DNA of 16,200 nt from JAWOJF01 sp046481785 (GCA_046481785.1 JAWOJF010000335.1:1-16200), one strand, 5' to 3'; positions 1-6,460 are shown, counted from the stretch's first letter. Numbers and translations: made by a program. The notes: generated by a model from the letters alone, not told the origin.

Positions 1-128
1 TAAAGATAACATCTTTTTAAAGAGATGTTATCTTTTTTTATTCTGTTAAAGATGACATCTTTTTAAAAAGATGTCATCTTTAACAGAATAAAAAAAGATA
101 ACATCTCTTTAAAAAGATGTTATCTTTA
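1..128. repeat. 128-bp perfect palindrome of nested hairpins
   Basis: Every base from 1 to 128 pairs with its mirror partner about the centre between 64 and 65; I checked base by base and found no mismatch. Inside it are three smaller hairpins: 2-35 (arm AAAGATAACATCT), the central 41-88 (arm TTCTGTTAAAGATGACATCT), and 94-127, which is the reverse complement of the first. Runs of seven T (33-39) and seven A (90-96) lie between them, so each strand reads as hairpin plus T tract. The symmetry reaches the first base of the window and may continue upstream. It could be a bidirectional terminator or an artefact at a contig end. Confidence 0.95.
90..127 (-). terminator. Rho-independent terminator of fbaB
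   Basis: Read on the minus strand, the fbaB stop codon is followed by a hairpin with 13-bp arms (AAAGATAACATCT and its complement at 94-127) and then seven T (complement of 90-96). This is the classic intrinsic terminator layout. Because the region is part of a larger palindrome, an equivalent terminator exists for plus-strand transcripts. Confidence 0.75.
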
Positions 129-147
129 TTAGAATAAAAAAGAACGA

Positions 148-1194
148 TTAAGCAACTGTTATTTCTTTTGCAAGGTAAACATCCTGTATTGTATTAAGGA
201 GTTTAACACCTTCAGTCATTGGTCTCTGGAATGCTTTTCTTCCTGAGATGAGACCCATACCGCCTGCACGTTTATTAATGACTGCTGTTTTGGCAGCTTC
301 AGCAAAATCATTTTCACCTGAAGCACCGCCGCTGTTTATCAATCCGGCTCTTCCCATATAATTATTAATTACCTGGTAACGTGCCAGATCAATTGGATTA
401 TCGGTTGTTAAATCGGAATAAACTTTCTTATGTGTTTTTCCAAATTTTAAAGCATTATAACCGCCGTTGTTTTCGGGCAGCTTCTGTTTAATAATATCAG
501 CTTCAATAGTAACACCAAGATGATTTGCCTGTCCTGTAAGATCTGCAGATACATGATAATCTTTATCTTTTTTAAATTCAGGATTTCTTGTATAGCACCA
601 TAGTATTGTACCCAATCCAAGTTCATGTGCATACTGGAAAGCTTCGCTTACTTCAACAATCTGCCTTGTAGCTTCATCAGAGCCGAAATAAATAGTTGCA
701 CCAACAGCAGCAGCTCCCATATCCCATGCCTGTTCAATACCGGCAAACATAATCTGGTCAAATTTGTTAGGATAAGTTAAAAGCTCGTTGTGATTAATTT
801 TTAGGATGAAAGGAATTTTATGTGCATATTTTCTTGCAGTCATGCCAAGTACGCCAAGAGTTGAAGCAACTGCATTACATCCGCCTTCAATAGCCAGCTT
901 AACAATATTTTCAGGATCGAAGTACTGCGGATTTGGAGCAAAGGAGGCGCCTGCACTATGTTCAATTCCCTGGTCAACCGGAAGAATAGAAACATAGCCT
1001 GTGCCGGCTAATCTTCCGCTCATAAAGATCGATTGTAAATTCTTTAATACGTTAATGTTTCTGTCTGTTTGTGCGAATATTCTATCCACAAAATCAGGTC
1101 CGGGTAAATGTAATTGCTCTTTAGGAAATTTAGCTTTATAGCTTAGCAATGCGTCAGCATCTTTTCCTAAAAGCTCAGTTAGTTTGTTTATCAT
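148..1194 (-). CDS. fbaB: Class I fructose-bisphosphate aldolase, FbaB/DhnA type
   Basis: Cleaves fructose 1,6-bisphosphate to dihydroxyacetone phosphate and glyceraldehyde 3-phosphate, or condenses them in gluconeogenesis; cytosolic, Schiff-base mechanism. The protein aligns along its length with my recollection of E. coli FbaB (350 aa): LLGKDAD near the N-terminus, LPVDQGIEHSAGASFA, GATIYFGS, YHVSADLTGQANHL, and NKRAGGMGLISGRKAF near the C-terminus. The probable Schiff-base lysine is in EADIIKQKLPENNGG (about residue 236 from the chosen start). I chose the ATG at 1194 (348 aa) over the in-frame ATG at 1206 because GGGAG lies 5 nt before it and the N-terminus then matches the family. It is monocistronic, with a promoter-like motif upstream and a hairpin terminator downstream. 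Confidence 0.95.
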   Translation of the reverse strand: MINKLTELLGKDADALLSYKAKFPKEQLHLPGPDFVDRIFAQTDRNINVLKNLQSIFMSGRLAGTGYVSILPVDQGIEHSAGASFAPNPQYFDPENIVKLAIEGGCNAVASTLGVLGMTARKYAHKIPFILKINHNELLTYPNKFDQIMFAGIEQAWDMGAAAVGATIYFGSDEATRQIVEVSEAFQYAHELGLGTILWCYTRNPEFKKDKDYHVSADLTGQANHLGVTIEADIIKQKLPENNGGYNALKFGKTHKKVYSDLTTDNPIDLARYQVINNYMGRAGLINSGGASGENDFAEAAKTAVINKRAGGMGLISGRKAFQRPMTEGVKLLNTIQDVYLAKEITVA

Positions 1195-1246
1195 TTCTAC
1201 TCCCATTATATGTTTATTTACTGTACTTTTTTACAGTTTCAAACTA

Positions 1247-1277
1247 CAAAAATACTTCTTTATACCCTGTAATTCAA
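1247..1277 (-). promoter_or_regulatory. Candidate fbaB promoter, Bacteroidota-like
   Basis: On the minus strand TATTTTTG (complement of 1247-1254) matches the Bacteroidota -7 consensus TAnnTTTG, and TTG (complement of 1275-1277) lies 20 nt upstream, as expected for the -33 element. It sits about 50 nt before the chosen start. A small inverted repeat, CTGTA/TACAG (1221-1236), lies in the putative leader. The assignment rests on motif match only. Confidence 0.4.
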
Positions 1278-1398
1278 TTTTGATAGCAACAATAATTTGG
1301 ATTGTTAAGAAATTGTGCGCATAGGGTGATAAATATTCGGGGTAAATCAATAAGTGAATGATTTTTACGCTTTAAATTGCAGATTTAAAAGTATATAT

Positions 1399-1417
1399 TT
1401 ACACATAATATGTGTAA
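1399..1417. promoter_or_regulatory. Operator-like palindrome before the toxin-antitoxin operon
   Basis: TTACACAT-AAT-ATGTGTAA is a perfect inverted repeat (8-bp arms, 3-nt spacer) ending 16 nt before the antitoxin start. A weak promoter overlaps it: TTTAAA (1371-1376), 17 nt spacer, TATATT (1394-1399). Position and symmetry suit an autoregulatory site for the antitoxin or toxin-antitoxin complex, which is usual for VapBC-type operons. Binding is inferred. Confidence 0.5.
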
Positions 1418-1433
1418 TGAATCAGGAGCTAAA

Positions 1434-1658
1434 ATGCCCAATATAACTTTATCTATAGATGAGAATTTATTAAAAAAAAGCAGAAAATATGCGCAGAAAC
1501 GTGGAAAATCGTTGAATTCTTTGGTGCGGGACTTACTAAACAGAGAGTTGGAAGAGAGGGATTCAATATGGTTGGATGAAGTGTTCCTGTTAATGGATAA
1601 AACAAAGGCTAACTCGAAAGGACAGAAATGGTCCAGAGAAGAACTTTATGAAAAATAA
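1434..1658 (+). CDS. Antitoxin of a VapBC-like pair
   Basis: A 74-aa protein. The N-terminus (PNITLSIDENLLKKSRKYA) has the short beta strand followed by basic helices seen in DUF6364/ribbon-helix-helix-like antitoxins, with SLNSLVRDLLNRELEE as the second helix. The acidic, tryptophan-containing C-terminal tail is probably the toxin-wrapping part. An in-frame ATG at 1410 would add eight residues but lies inside the operator-like palindrome and lacks a ribosome site; the ATG at 1434 has AGGAG five nt upstream. The gene overlaps the toxin by 11 nt, indicating translational coupling. Expected to neutralise the toxin and repress the operon. Confidence 0.8.
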   Translation: MPNITLSIDENLLKKSRKYAQKRGKSLNSLVRDLLNRELEERDSIWLDEVFLLMDKTKANSKGQKWSREELYEK

Positions 1659-2064
1659 AATATTTGTAGACACTAATATCCTTGTTTATACCATTGACAC
1701 TTTTGATAAAGATAAACAGAAAAAATCCCGTAAGCTTTTAAAAGAAATTGCAGTAGAAAATATCGGTGTAATGTCAACACAGGTTATCCAGGAGTTTTAT
1801 GTCACAGCTGCTAAAAAACTAAGCATCAATCCGTTACTCATTAAAGAAATCATAAATAGTTTTGAAAAATTTGAAATAGTACAGATAAGTATCAGTATGA
1901 TTAAAGAAGCAATTGACCTTAGTATGTTACATAAAATCTCCTTCTGGGATGCTTTGATAATTGTTTCTGCTGAGAATGCAAAATGCCATGTTTTGTTAAC
2001 GGAAGACTTGAATAGTGAGCAAATGATTAAAGGTGTAAAAATTATCAATCCATTTATAAATTAA
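1648..2064 (+). CDS. vapC: PIN-domain ribonuclease toxin, VapC-like
   Basis: A 138-aa PIN domain, typical length for a VapC-family toxin. It starts with FVDTNILVY and keeps four acidic residues in the usual places: D8, E49 (VIQEFY), D101 (SFWDALI) and D120 (LLTEDL), which would bind Mg or Mn ions. The family cleaves RNA, often tRNA or rRNA; the target here cannot be told from sequence. The start codon lies inside the antitoxin gene, 11 nt before its end. No terminator-like hairpin follows. With all catalytic acids retained, it looks intact. Confidence 0.88.
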   Translation: MKNKIFVDTNILVYTIDTFDKDKQKKSRKLLKEIAVENIGVMSTQVIQEFYVTAAKKLSINPLLIKEIINSFEKFEIVQISISMIKEAIDLSMLHKISFWDALIIVSAENAKCHVLLTEDLNSEQMIKGVKIINPFIN

Positions 2065-2075
2065 GCGAAAATTAA

Positions 2076-2210
2076 GGAAGAGATTTAAAAGTATCTATAG
2101 ATAATCCTGAGTCTTTAATGATGCCACCCATTGTGTGGGCATTTATTGGATTTGCCCTTGGTATTACTATTATCCATTCCCCATTTTCAAAGGCCTTAAT
2201 TGCGCGCTAA
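2076..2210 (+). other. Possible remnant of a membrane-protein gene
   Basis: An open stretch without internal stops begins after TAA at 2073-2075 and ends at TAA 2208-2210. From the paired ATGs at 2118 and 2121 it would encode about 30 residues with a hydrophobic segment (PPIVWAFIGFALGITII) and a basic end (KALIAR). It reads like a transmembrane segment cut from a longer protein. I see no ribosome site and do not recognise the family. It could be a decayed gene end, a tiny membrane peptide or chance. Confidence 0.2.
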
Positions 2211-2300
2211 TGACTTATCCCCGCAAGCTTAGACATTACTATTTATTTCTACATATCTTGAAATCTTATCTTTACTTATTTCTTCAACAGCTTCGAGGTA

Positions 2301-2445
2301 TCAATCTTTAAGTTCAAATTGCCACGACATTTATGTCGTGGTTCAATGTTTCCTAATTTCTTTGGCTTTAGCCACAATTTAAAAGCAAATTGTGGCTAAA
2401 GCCTCGATACTTTTTGTCCTTTTCCTCACGACTTAAAAGTCGTGG
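2301..2445. repeat. Composite palindromic element, copy A
   Basis: Three hairpins in a row: CCACGACAT-TT-ATGTCGTGG (2322-2341); a long hairpin with perfect 17-bp arms GGCTTTAGCCACAATTT / AAATTGTGGCTAAAGCC (2364-2403, 6-nt loop); and CACGACTT-AA-AAGTCGTG (2427-2444). No coding potential. Bases 2301-2436 align without gaps to 3125-3260 at a constant offset of 824, with 7 differences in 136. The layout recurs at 15.94-16.08 kb. The right flank up to about 2489 (GAAGTAGGGAGTTCGGCAAC) also resembles the right flank of that third copy. Confidence 0.9.
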
Positions 2446-2485
2446 CAAAATAAATCCACTCTTTATGAAGTAGGGAGTTCGGCAA

Positions 2486-3037
2486 CAGACACTAAATGTC
2501 ATGGATAAAAGATGGAGACTTTAGCCGGAATTTCTTTCAAATTCATATTTTTCAACAAAATTATGGTATTCTTCAGAAAAGGATTTAACCCTGTGGTGTT
2601 CTTCCTGATTTCTAACATATTCTCTTACTTTATCGATCATAGAATGACTTATTGATACGGCAATATATTCGTCCTGCCATTCAAATTTAGTTTTTGTCAA
2701 CTTATTTTTGTTCAACCAGTTTGAAGATTCTCCTTTTATTAACTGCGTAACTTTACTAACCGTTTGATCTCTTCCCAGAGATAAGATTATGTGTATATGA
2801 TCCTGCACGCAGTTTATGGTATCAATATGAATTCCTTTTGTACCTGCATTACTTATTATATGTTCAAGCAGAGAATTTTTTAAACTGCTGGTTATTATTT
2901 TTTCACGATTTTTTGTTGACCAAATAAGGTGAATCCAAATTTTTGAATATGGCATTCTTCCTCCGGTGGCATAAAGAAATTGTGGCTAAAGCCCTGATGT
3001 TGTCTGTTATTTTTACCCCACGACATAAATGTCGTGG
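2486..3037 (-). mobile_element. Candidate autonomous Y1 element carrying tnpA between hairpin arms
   Basis: The transposase gene is bounded by the two arms of the large hairpin seen in the short copies: GACTTTAGCCGGAATTT (2517-2533; 14 of 17 match the canonical arm) and AAATTGTGGCTAAAGCC (2977-2993, exact). Outside the right arm, 24 nt away, is a perfect CCACGACAT-AA-ATGTCGTGG hairpin (3018-3037); outside the left arm is a degenerate counterpart (2488-2504, ending ATGTCATGG). The order is therefore the same as in the short copies, with tnpA in place of the 6-nt loop. The boundaries are inferred from this comparison. Confidence 0.6.
2521..2955 (-). CDS. tnpA: HUH Y1 transposase, IS200/IS605 (RAYT-like)
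   Basis: A 144-aa single-domain transposase of the Y1_Tnp family, which cuts and joins single-stranded DNA at hairpins via a 5'-phosphotyrosine link. The HUH motif is H53-I-H55 in CVQDHIHIILSL; the catalytic tyrosine is Y113 in VREYVRNQEEHH, followed four residues later by Q117 as in IS200/IS605 enzymes. FEWQDEYIAVSIS is typical of REP-associated relatives. All catalytic residues are present and length is normal, so it may be active. A strong GGAGG precedes the ATG. No tnpB follows. The stop codon lies inside the left hairpin arm (GGC-TAA-AGTC on the minus strand). Confidence 0.9.
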   Translation of the reverse strand: MPYSKIWIHLIWSTKNREKIITSSLKNSLLEHIISNAGTKGIHIDTINCVQDHIHIILSLGRDQTVSKVTQLIKGESSNWLNKNKLTKTKFEWQDEYIAVSISHSMIDKVREYVRNQEEHHRVKSFSEEYHNFVEKYEFERNSG

Positions 3038-3098
3038 CAATTTAATTGTAGCTAAAGCCAGTTGTGTTTTTAATCATTCTCACGGCTTAAAAGCCATG
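2977..3098. repeat. Two tandem right-end units of the palindromic element
   Basis: An arm-plus-hairpin unit occurs twice about 66 nt apart. Unit 1 is AAATTGTGGCTAAAGCC (2977-2993) followed by hairpin CCACGACAT-AA-ATGTCGTGG (3018-3037). Unit 2 is the near-copy AATTGTAGCTAAAGCC (3044-3059) followed by the variant hairpin CACGGCTT-AA-AAGCCATG (3081-3098). Copy B follows at 3125, so the region upstream of tnpA is a run of related structures. Confidence 0.75.
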
Positions 3099-3124
3099 GC
3101 TATTCTTAGAATTAATATTATCCG

Positions 3125-3260
3125 TCACTCTTTAAGTTCTAATTGCCACGACTTTCAAGTCGTGGTTCAATGTTTCCTAATTTCTTTGGCTTTAGCCACA
3201 ATTTAAACGCAAATTGTGGCTAAAGCCTCGATACTTTTTGTCCTTTTCCCCACGACTTAA
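3125..3260. repeat. Composite palindromic element, copy B (truncated)
   Basis: Nearly identical to copy A: hairpin CCACGACTT-TC-AAGTCGTGG (3146-3165), then the long hairpin with the same perfect 17-bp arms (3188-3204 and 3211-3227). The third hairpin is cut after its left arm (CACGACTTAA, then TATTTATT), so the element is truncated towards ypdA. In the first hairpin two paired bases differ from copy A, yet pairing is kept. Confidence 0.9.
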
Positions 3261-3306
3261 TATTTATTCTGGCAAATTGAATTTTCACCCGGGGCAGGTG
3301 TAAGGG

Positions 3307-4272
3307 TTATGCTTTCTCAATTGCATCAAATATTTTCTCTGCATGTTCTCTTGAATTTTCTATAAAATACTTGCCGGTCTCCATTCCGCCGCATACCACT
3401 CCGGCAAGAAATATGTTCTTTTTGTTTGTCTCAAATGTTTCCGGATGAAAACAGGGTATTTTTGAATAGTCACTCGAAATTTCCAAACCTATCTTTTCCA
3501 GAAAACTGTAATCAGGGTGGTAGCCTGTCATAGCGAGAACAAAATCATTTTTAATTGTAACTTTACCGGCGGGAGTTTGAATATCAACTTCATCTTCTCT
3601 TATTTCAGTAAGCACAGAATTAAAATAAGCCTTAATTGAGCCCTCTTTAATCCTGTTTTCTATATCGGGCCTCACCCAGTATTTAACAGAGTCTTTAATT
3701 GAAGGGTCTCTTAAAACCATTGTTACATTAGAACCTCTGCGGTAAGTTTCAAGTGCTACATCCACCCCTGAGTTGCCTCCGCCAACAACAACAACGTTAA
3801 GGTACACATATGGATGTGCCTCATCAAAATAATGTTTTACCTTAGGCAAATCTTCACCGGGTATATTCATCAGATTAGGTTTGTCATAAAATCCTGTTGC
3901 AACAACAACATATTTTGCCGTGTATGAGTTTTTACTCGTTGTAACTTCATATCCGCCGGCAGATTCCTTTATGCCAGTAACAGTTTCATAAGTTTTTATA
4001 TTCAGGCTCCATGCATGTGCTACCCGCCTGTAATACTCTAAAGCCTCCCTGCGTGTTGGTTTATCGCCATGGGAAACAAAAGGTATTGCCCCTATTTCCA
4101 GCCTTTCCGATGTGGAAAAGAAGGTCATATTAGTTGGATAATAAAATATAGAGTTAACAATCGGGCCTTTTTCAAGGATTAAATGGGTGTATTTCCTTTT
4201 GCTTGCCTCAATACCGCAGCTTAAACCTATCGGGCCTGCACCAATTATAATAACATCAAATTGATTGGTCAT
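3307..4272 (-). CDS. ypdA: YpdA-family bacillithiol disulfide reductase (putative)
   Basis: A 321-aa FAD- and NADPH-dependent pyridine-nucleotide oxidoreductase. The FAD motif is GAGPIG (residues 11-16), the NADPH motif VVVGGGNSG (161-169); ATGFYD and the C-terminal IFLAGVVCGG complete the FAD site. The segments SIFYYPTNMTFFSTSERLEIG, DLPKVKHYFDEAHPY and YVLAMTGYHPDY-like motif (FVLAMTGYHPDY) closely match staphylococcal YpdA, the enzyme proposed to reduce bacillithiol disulfide using NADPH. The loop that carries Cys14 in S. aureus YpdA (GGGPCG) has Ile here, so the proposed active-site cysteine is absent. Transcribed alone; a TAnnTTTG box lies upstream. No strong ribosome site. Confidence 0.88.
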   Translation of the reverse strand: MTNQFDVIIIGAGPIGLSCGIEASKRKYTHLILEKGPIVNSIFYYPTNMTFFSTSERLEIGAIPFVSHGDKPTRREALEYYRRVAHAWSLNIKTYETVTGIKESAGGYEVTTSKNSYTAKYVVVATGFYDKPNLMNIPGEDLPKVKHYFDEAHPYVYLNVVVVGGGNSGVDVALETYRRGSNVTMVLRDPSIKDSVKYWVRPDIENRIKEGSIKAYFNSVLTEIREDEVDIQTPAGKVTIKNDFVLAMTGYHPDYSFLEKIGLEISSDYSKIPCFHPETFETNKKNIFLAGVVCGGMETGKYFIENSREHAEKIFDAIEKA

Positions 4273-4303
4273 AAATGTTTAATTTTTTTGTAACGATAGT
4301 ACA

Positions 4304-4311
4304 CAAATTTA
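4304..4311 (-). promoter_or_regulatory. Candidate -7 box for ypdA
   Basis: TAAATTTG on the minus strand (complement of CAAATTTA) fits TAnnTTTG and lies about 32 nt before the ypdA start. No clear -33 TTG is found at the expected distance, so support is weak. Confidence 0.25.
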
Positions 4312-4516
4312 ATAAAAAGTTAAATGATGTATATTCGTTTTGTTCACTTATACTGTATTTTACAAGAAATACTGCACAAATGAATAAAAAAAATTTAAAT
4401 ATATATGTTCCTCGGTTTCAGATATAAATAAATCGGCTGTTTTGTTCGAATATATTATTAAAATGTATTTCTTTTAGTAGAAAATAAAGAATATTTGTTC
4501 AAATTAGGGGAATTTA

Positions 4517-5599
4517 ATGGAAACTATCCTTATTGTAGAAGATGAGATATCATTAAGAGAAAATATCCAGGAAACGCTGGCGCTGAATAACTACAGAATT
4601 CTTACTGCAGATAATGGATTAACAGCAATAGAAATATGCGAAAATGAACTTCCTGATCTTGTTTTAAGCGATATTATGATGCCCGGTATGGATGGTTATA
4701 GAATGCTTGAAGAATTTCAGAAAAATCCTCGTACTTCTTCTATACCTTTTATTTTTTTATCAGCAAAAGCGGAAGAAACAGATATAAGAAAAGGTATGAA
4801 TGGCGGAGCTGATGACTATATTACTAAACCCTTTAAAGTAAAAGACTTGCTGCAGGCTGTTGATGCAAGATTAAAAAAGAAAAAAAAGACTGAAGTTATT
4901 ATCTCGGAAACAACAAACAGCATATCAAAATATGTCCCGCATGAGTTAAGAACACCGCTTGTTTCTATTTTAGGTTTTACACAAATCCTGATTGAAGACA
5001 ATGAAGAAATAACCAAAGAAGAACTTCTTGATTATTTAAATAAAATTAAGATAGCCGGCGCAAAGCTGCACAAAACAATAGAAAGATTTTTGCTCTATTC
5101 GGAGCTTTCTTTGCCCCGTAAAGACGTAGCCGGCACTAATGGTTATAATAGTGTTATTGATGAAGAAAAAACAAGAACCTTTCTTTTAGGATATTTTGAG
5201 GAGTATAACAGGAAAAGCGATGTTAGTATAAACCTGGAAAATTGTACATTGGAAATACCTGAAAGATATTTCCAGGTGATACTTGAGGAAATTGTTACTA
5301 ATGCCCTTAAATTCTCTAATACAGGAAATAAAATAAGAGTTGACGGTACAATTGAAAGCGGCAGGTATAAACTTGAAGTTATTGATTTCGGCAGGGGAAT
5401 ACCTGAAGAAAAAATTCCATTAATTGTACCGTTGGTTCAGAATGACAGGAATGTGTTCGGCGGGGATGGAAATGGACTTGGACTTGGTCTTGTTATTGTA
5501 AGGAAGCTGATGAAAATTTACAAAGGGAAATTTAATATTGAAAGTAAAGACGGCAAATTTACTAAGGTATCTTTAACCTTTCCGGTTTTTAAATTTTAG
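4517..5599 (+). CDS. Hybrid REC-HisKA-HATPase histidine kinase
   Basis: A 360-aa soluble protein with a response-regulator receiver at the N-terminus joined to a kinase core. Receiver (1-120): acidic pair E8-D9, phospho-acceptor D52 (VLSDIMMPGMDG), S82 and K104 (TKPF). A lysine-rich linker (119-125) leads to the dimerisation domain with H142 (VPHELRTPL). The ATPase domain has N262 (EEIVTNALKFS), DFGRGIP (290-296) and GLGLGLVIV (320-328). No membrane segment or DNA-binding domain. The domain order suggests a kinase controlled by phosphorylation of its own receiver, so it would act mid-way in a phosphorelay. AGGGG lies about 7 nt before the ATG. Convergent with the REC-PAS gene, 14 nt apart. 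Confidence 0.9.
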   Translation: METILIVEDEISLRENIQETLALNNYRILTADNGLTAIEICENELPDLVLSDIMMPGMDGYRMLEEFQKNPRTSSIPFIFLSAKAEETDIRKGMNGGADDYITKPFKVKDLLQAVDARLKKKKKTEVIISETTNSISKYVPHELRTPLVSILGFTQILIEDNEEITKEELLDYLNKIKIAGAKLHKTIERFLLYSELSLPRKDVAGTNGYNSVIDEEKTRTFLLGYFEEYNRKSDVSINLENCTLEIPERYFQVILEEIVTNALKFSNTGNKIRVDGTIESGRYKLEVIDFGRGIPEEKIPLIVPLVQNDRNVFGGDGNGLGLGLVIVRKLMKIYKGKFNIESKDGKFTKVSLTFPVFKF

Positions 5600-5613
5600 C
5601 CGGTAATATGTAA

Positions 5614-6402
5614 TCAACTGTCCCCGGCAAGTTTTTTTACTTCTCTGAATACTAATACAACCCCTATAATAATATTGTTATCATTTTTTATTGTTGTAGC
5701 AGAATCTTTGATGATTGTTTTTGTACCGTCCATAGATGTTAAAAGACTGTATTTTGCAGAGTTATCCATTTCATCTTTCTGATCTTTCTCAATAATAGAC
5801 CTTGCTGCGGGATTATCATAAACTGAAATATTATATACCTTGTTTAAGTCTTTATTTAATGCATCTTTTTTTGCCCAGCCTGTAAGGCTTTCTGCAACCG
5901 GGTTAATGAACAATATTTTTCCTTTTGAATCAGTTGCAATTATAGCATCACTAATACTGTTAAGAATAATGTTAAGCCATTTTTCATCTTCTTTTATTTT
6001 TTTCTCTGCATTATATTTATAAAGAGCGGTTTCAATGGTGGAGCGGACTGCCAGGTTATCAAAAGGTTTTATAATATATCCATACGGCTGTGTTAGTTTT
6101 GCTCTGGAAAGTGTCTTCTCATCAGCATAGGCGGTTAAATATATAATTGGAATATCATACTTCTCCCTTATTTTGGCAGATGTTTCTATTCCGTCCAGTT
6201 TTCCACCTAAGTTTATGTCCATTAAAATCAGGTCAGGCAATTTGTCATCTACAAATGATAATACTTCTTCACCTGATTTTGCTGAACCGATAACCTTATA
6301 ACCTAATGAAGACAACCGGGTTTCAATATCAATTGCAATTATTGTTTCATCTTCAACAATTAAAATTTCCGGTTCTGAAATAATCTCTTCAATTGGTTCC
6401 AT
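5614..6402 (-). CDS. REC-PAS response regulator without DNA-binding output
   Basis: A 262-aa protein. Receiver at about 12-128: acidic pair E17-D18, phospho-acceptor D62 (LILMDINL), T90 (YLTAYAD) and K112 (IIKPFDN). After a short helix (130-140) comes a PAS domain (about 141-257): LNSISDAIIATDSKGKILFI, NPVAESLTGW, and VVLVFREV at the end. It stops there, without kinase or DNA-binding domain. It may act by protein contact, for example binding a kinase or passing phosphate, with the PAS sensing a small ligand. AAGGGG lies 9 nt before the start. Divergent from the membrane kinase at 6562, which suggests a shared control region and pathway. Confidence 0.88.
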   Translation of the reverse strand: MEPIEEIISEPEILIVEDETIIAIDIETRLSSLGYKVIGSAKSGEEVLSFVDDKLPDLILMDINLGGKLDGIETSAKIREKYDIPIIYLTAYADEKTLSRAKLTQPYGYIIKPFDNLAVRSTIETALYKYNAEKKIKEDEKWLNIILNSISDAIIATDSKGKILFINPVAESLTGWAKKDALNKDLNKVYNISVYDNPAARSIIEKDQKDEMDNSAKYSLLTSMDGTKTIIKDSATTIKNDNNIIIGVVLVFREVKKLAGDS

Positions 6403-6442
6403 GAATGTAACCCCTTATGATATTATGCACACAGCAATATTT

Positions 6443-6460
6443 TTCATAATTAATTATGAA
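6443..6460. promoter_or_regulatory. 18-bp palindrome in divergent control region
   Basis: TTCATAATTAATTATGAA is a perfect palindrome 41 nt upstream of the REC-PAS start and about 100 nt upstream of the kinase gene. A partial copy of the half site (CCATAATTAAG, near 6491) lies closer to the kinase start. It could be a regulator site shared by both genes; AT-rich composition makes chance partly possible. Confidence 0.35.

Noticed and set aside
806..997. Plus-strand frame within fbaB
   Set aside because: Antisense to a strongly conserved enzyme; an ordinary shadow frame.
2107..2145. Terminator for vapC around the GCCACCC...GTGGGC motif
   Set aside because: The arms pair only with internal bulges and there is no T tract.
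2943..3206. Plus-strand open frame across the hairpin repeats near tnpA
   Set aside because: It consists of repeat sequence, overlaps the 5' end of tnpA on the other strand and has no ribosome site or protein-like composition.
2301..3260. Repeated hairpins as a CRISPR array
   Set aside because: Repeats are palindromic composite units with irregular spacing and nearly identical intervening sequence, not short direct repeats separated by unique spacers, and no cas genes are present.
4860..4900. Frameshift in the A-rich linker of the REC-HisKA protein
   Set aside because: The frame runs intact from receiver to ATPase domain, with all motifs in one frame; the lysine run is a normal linker.
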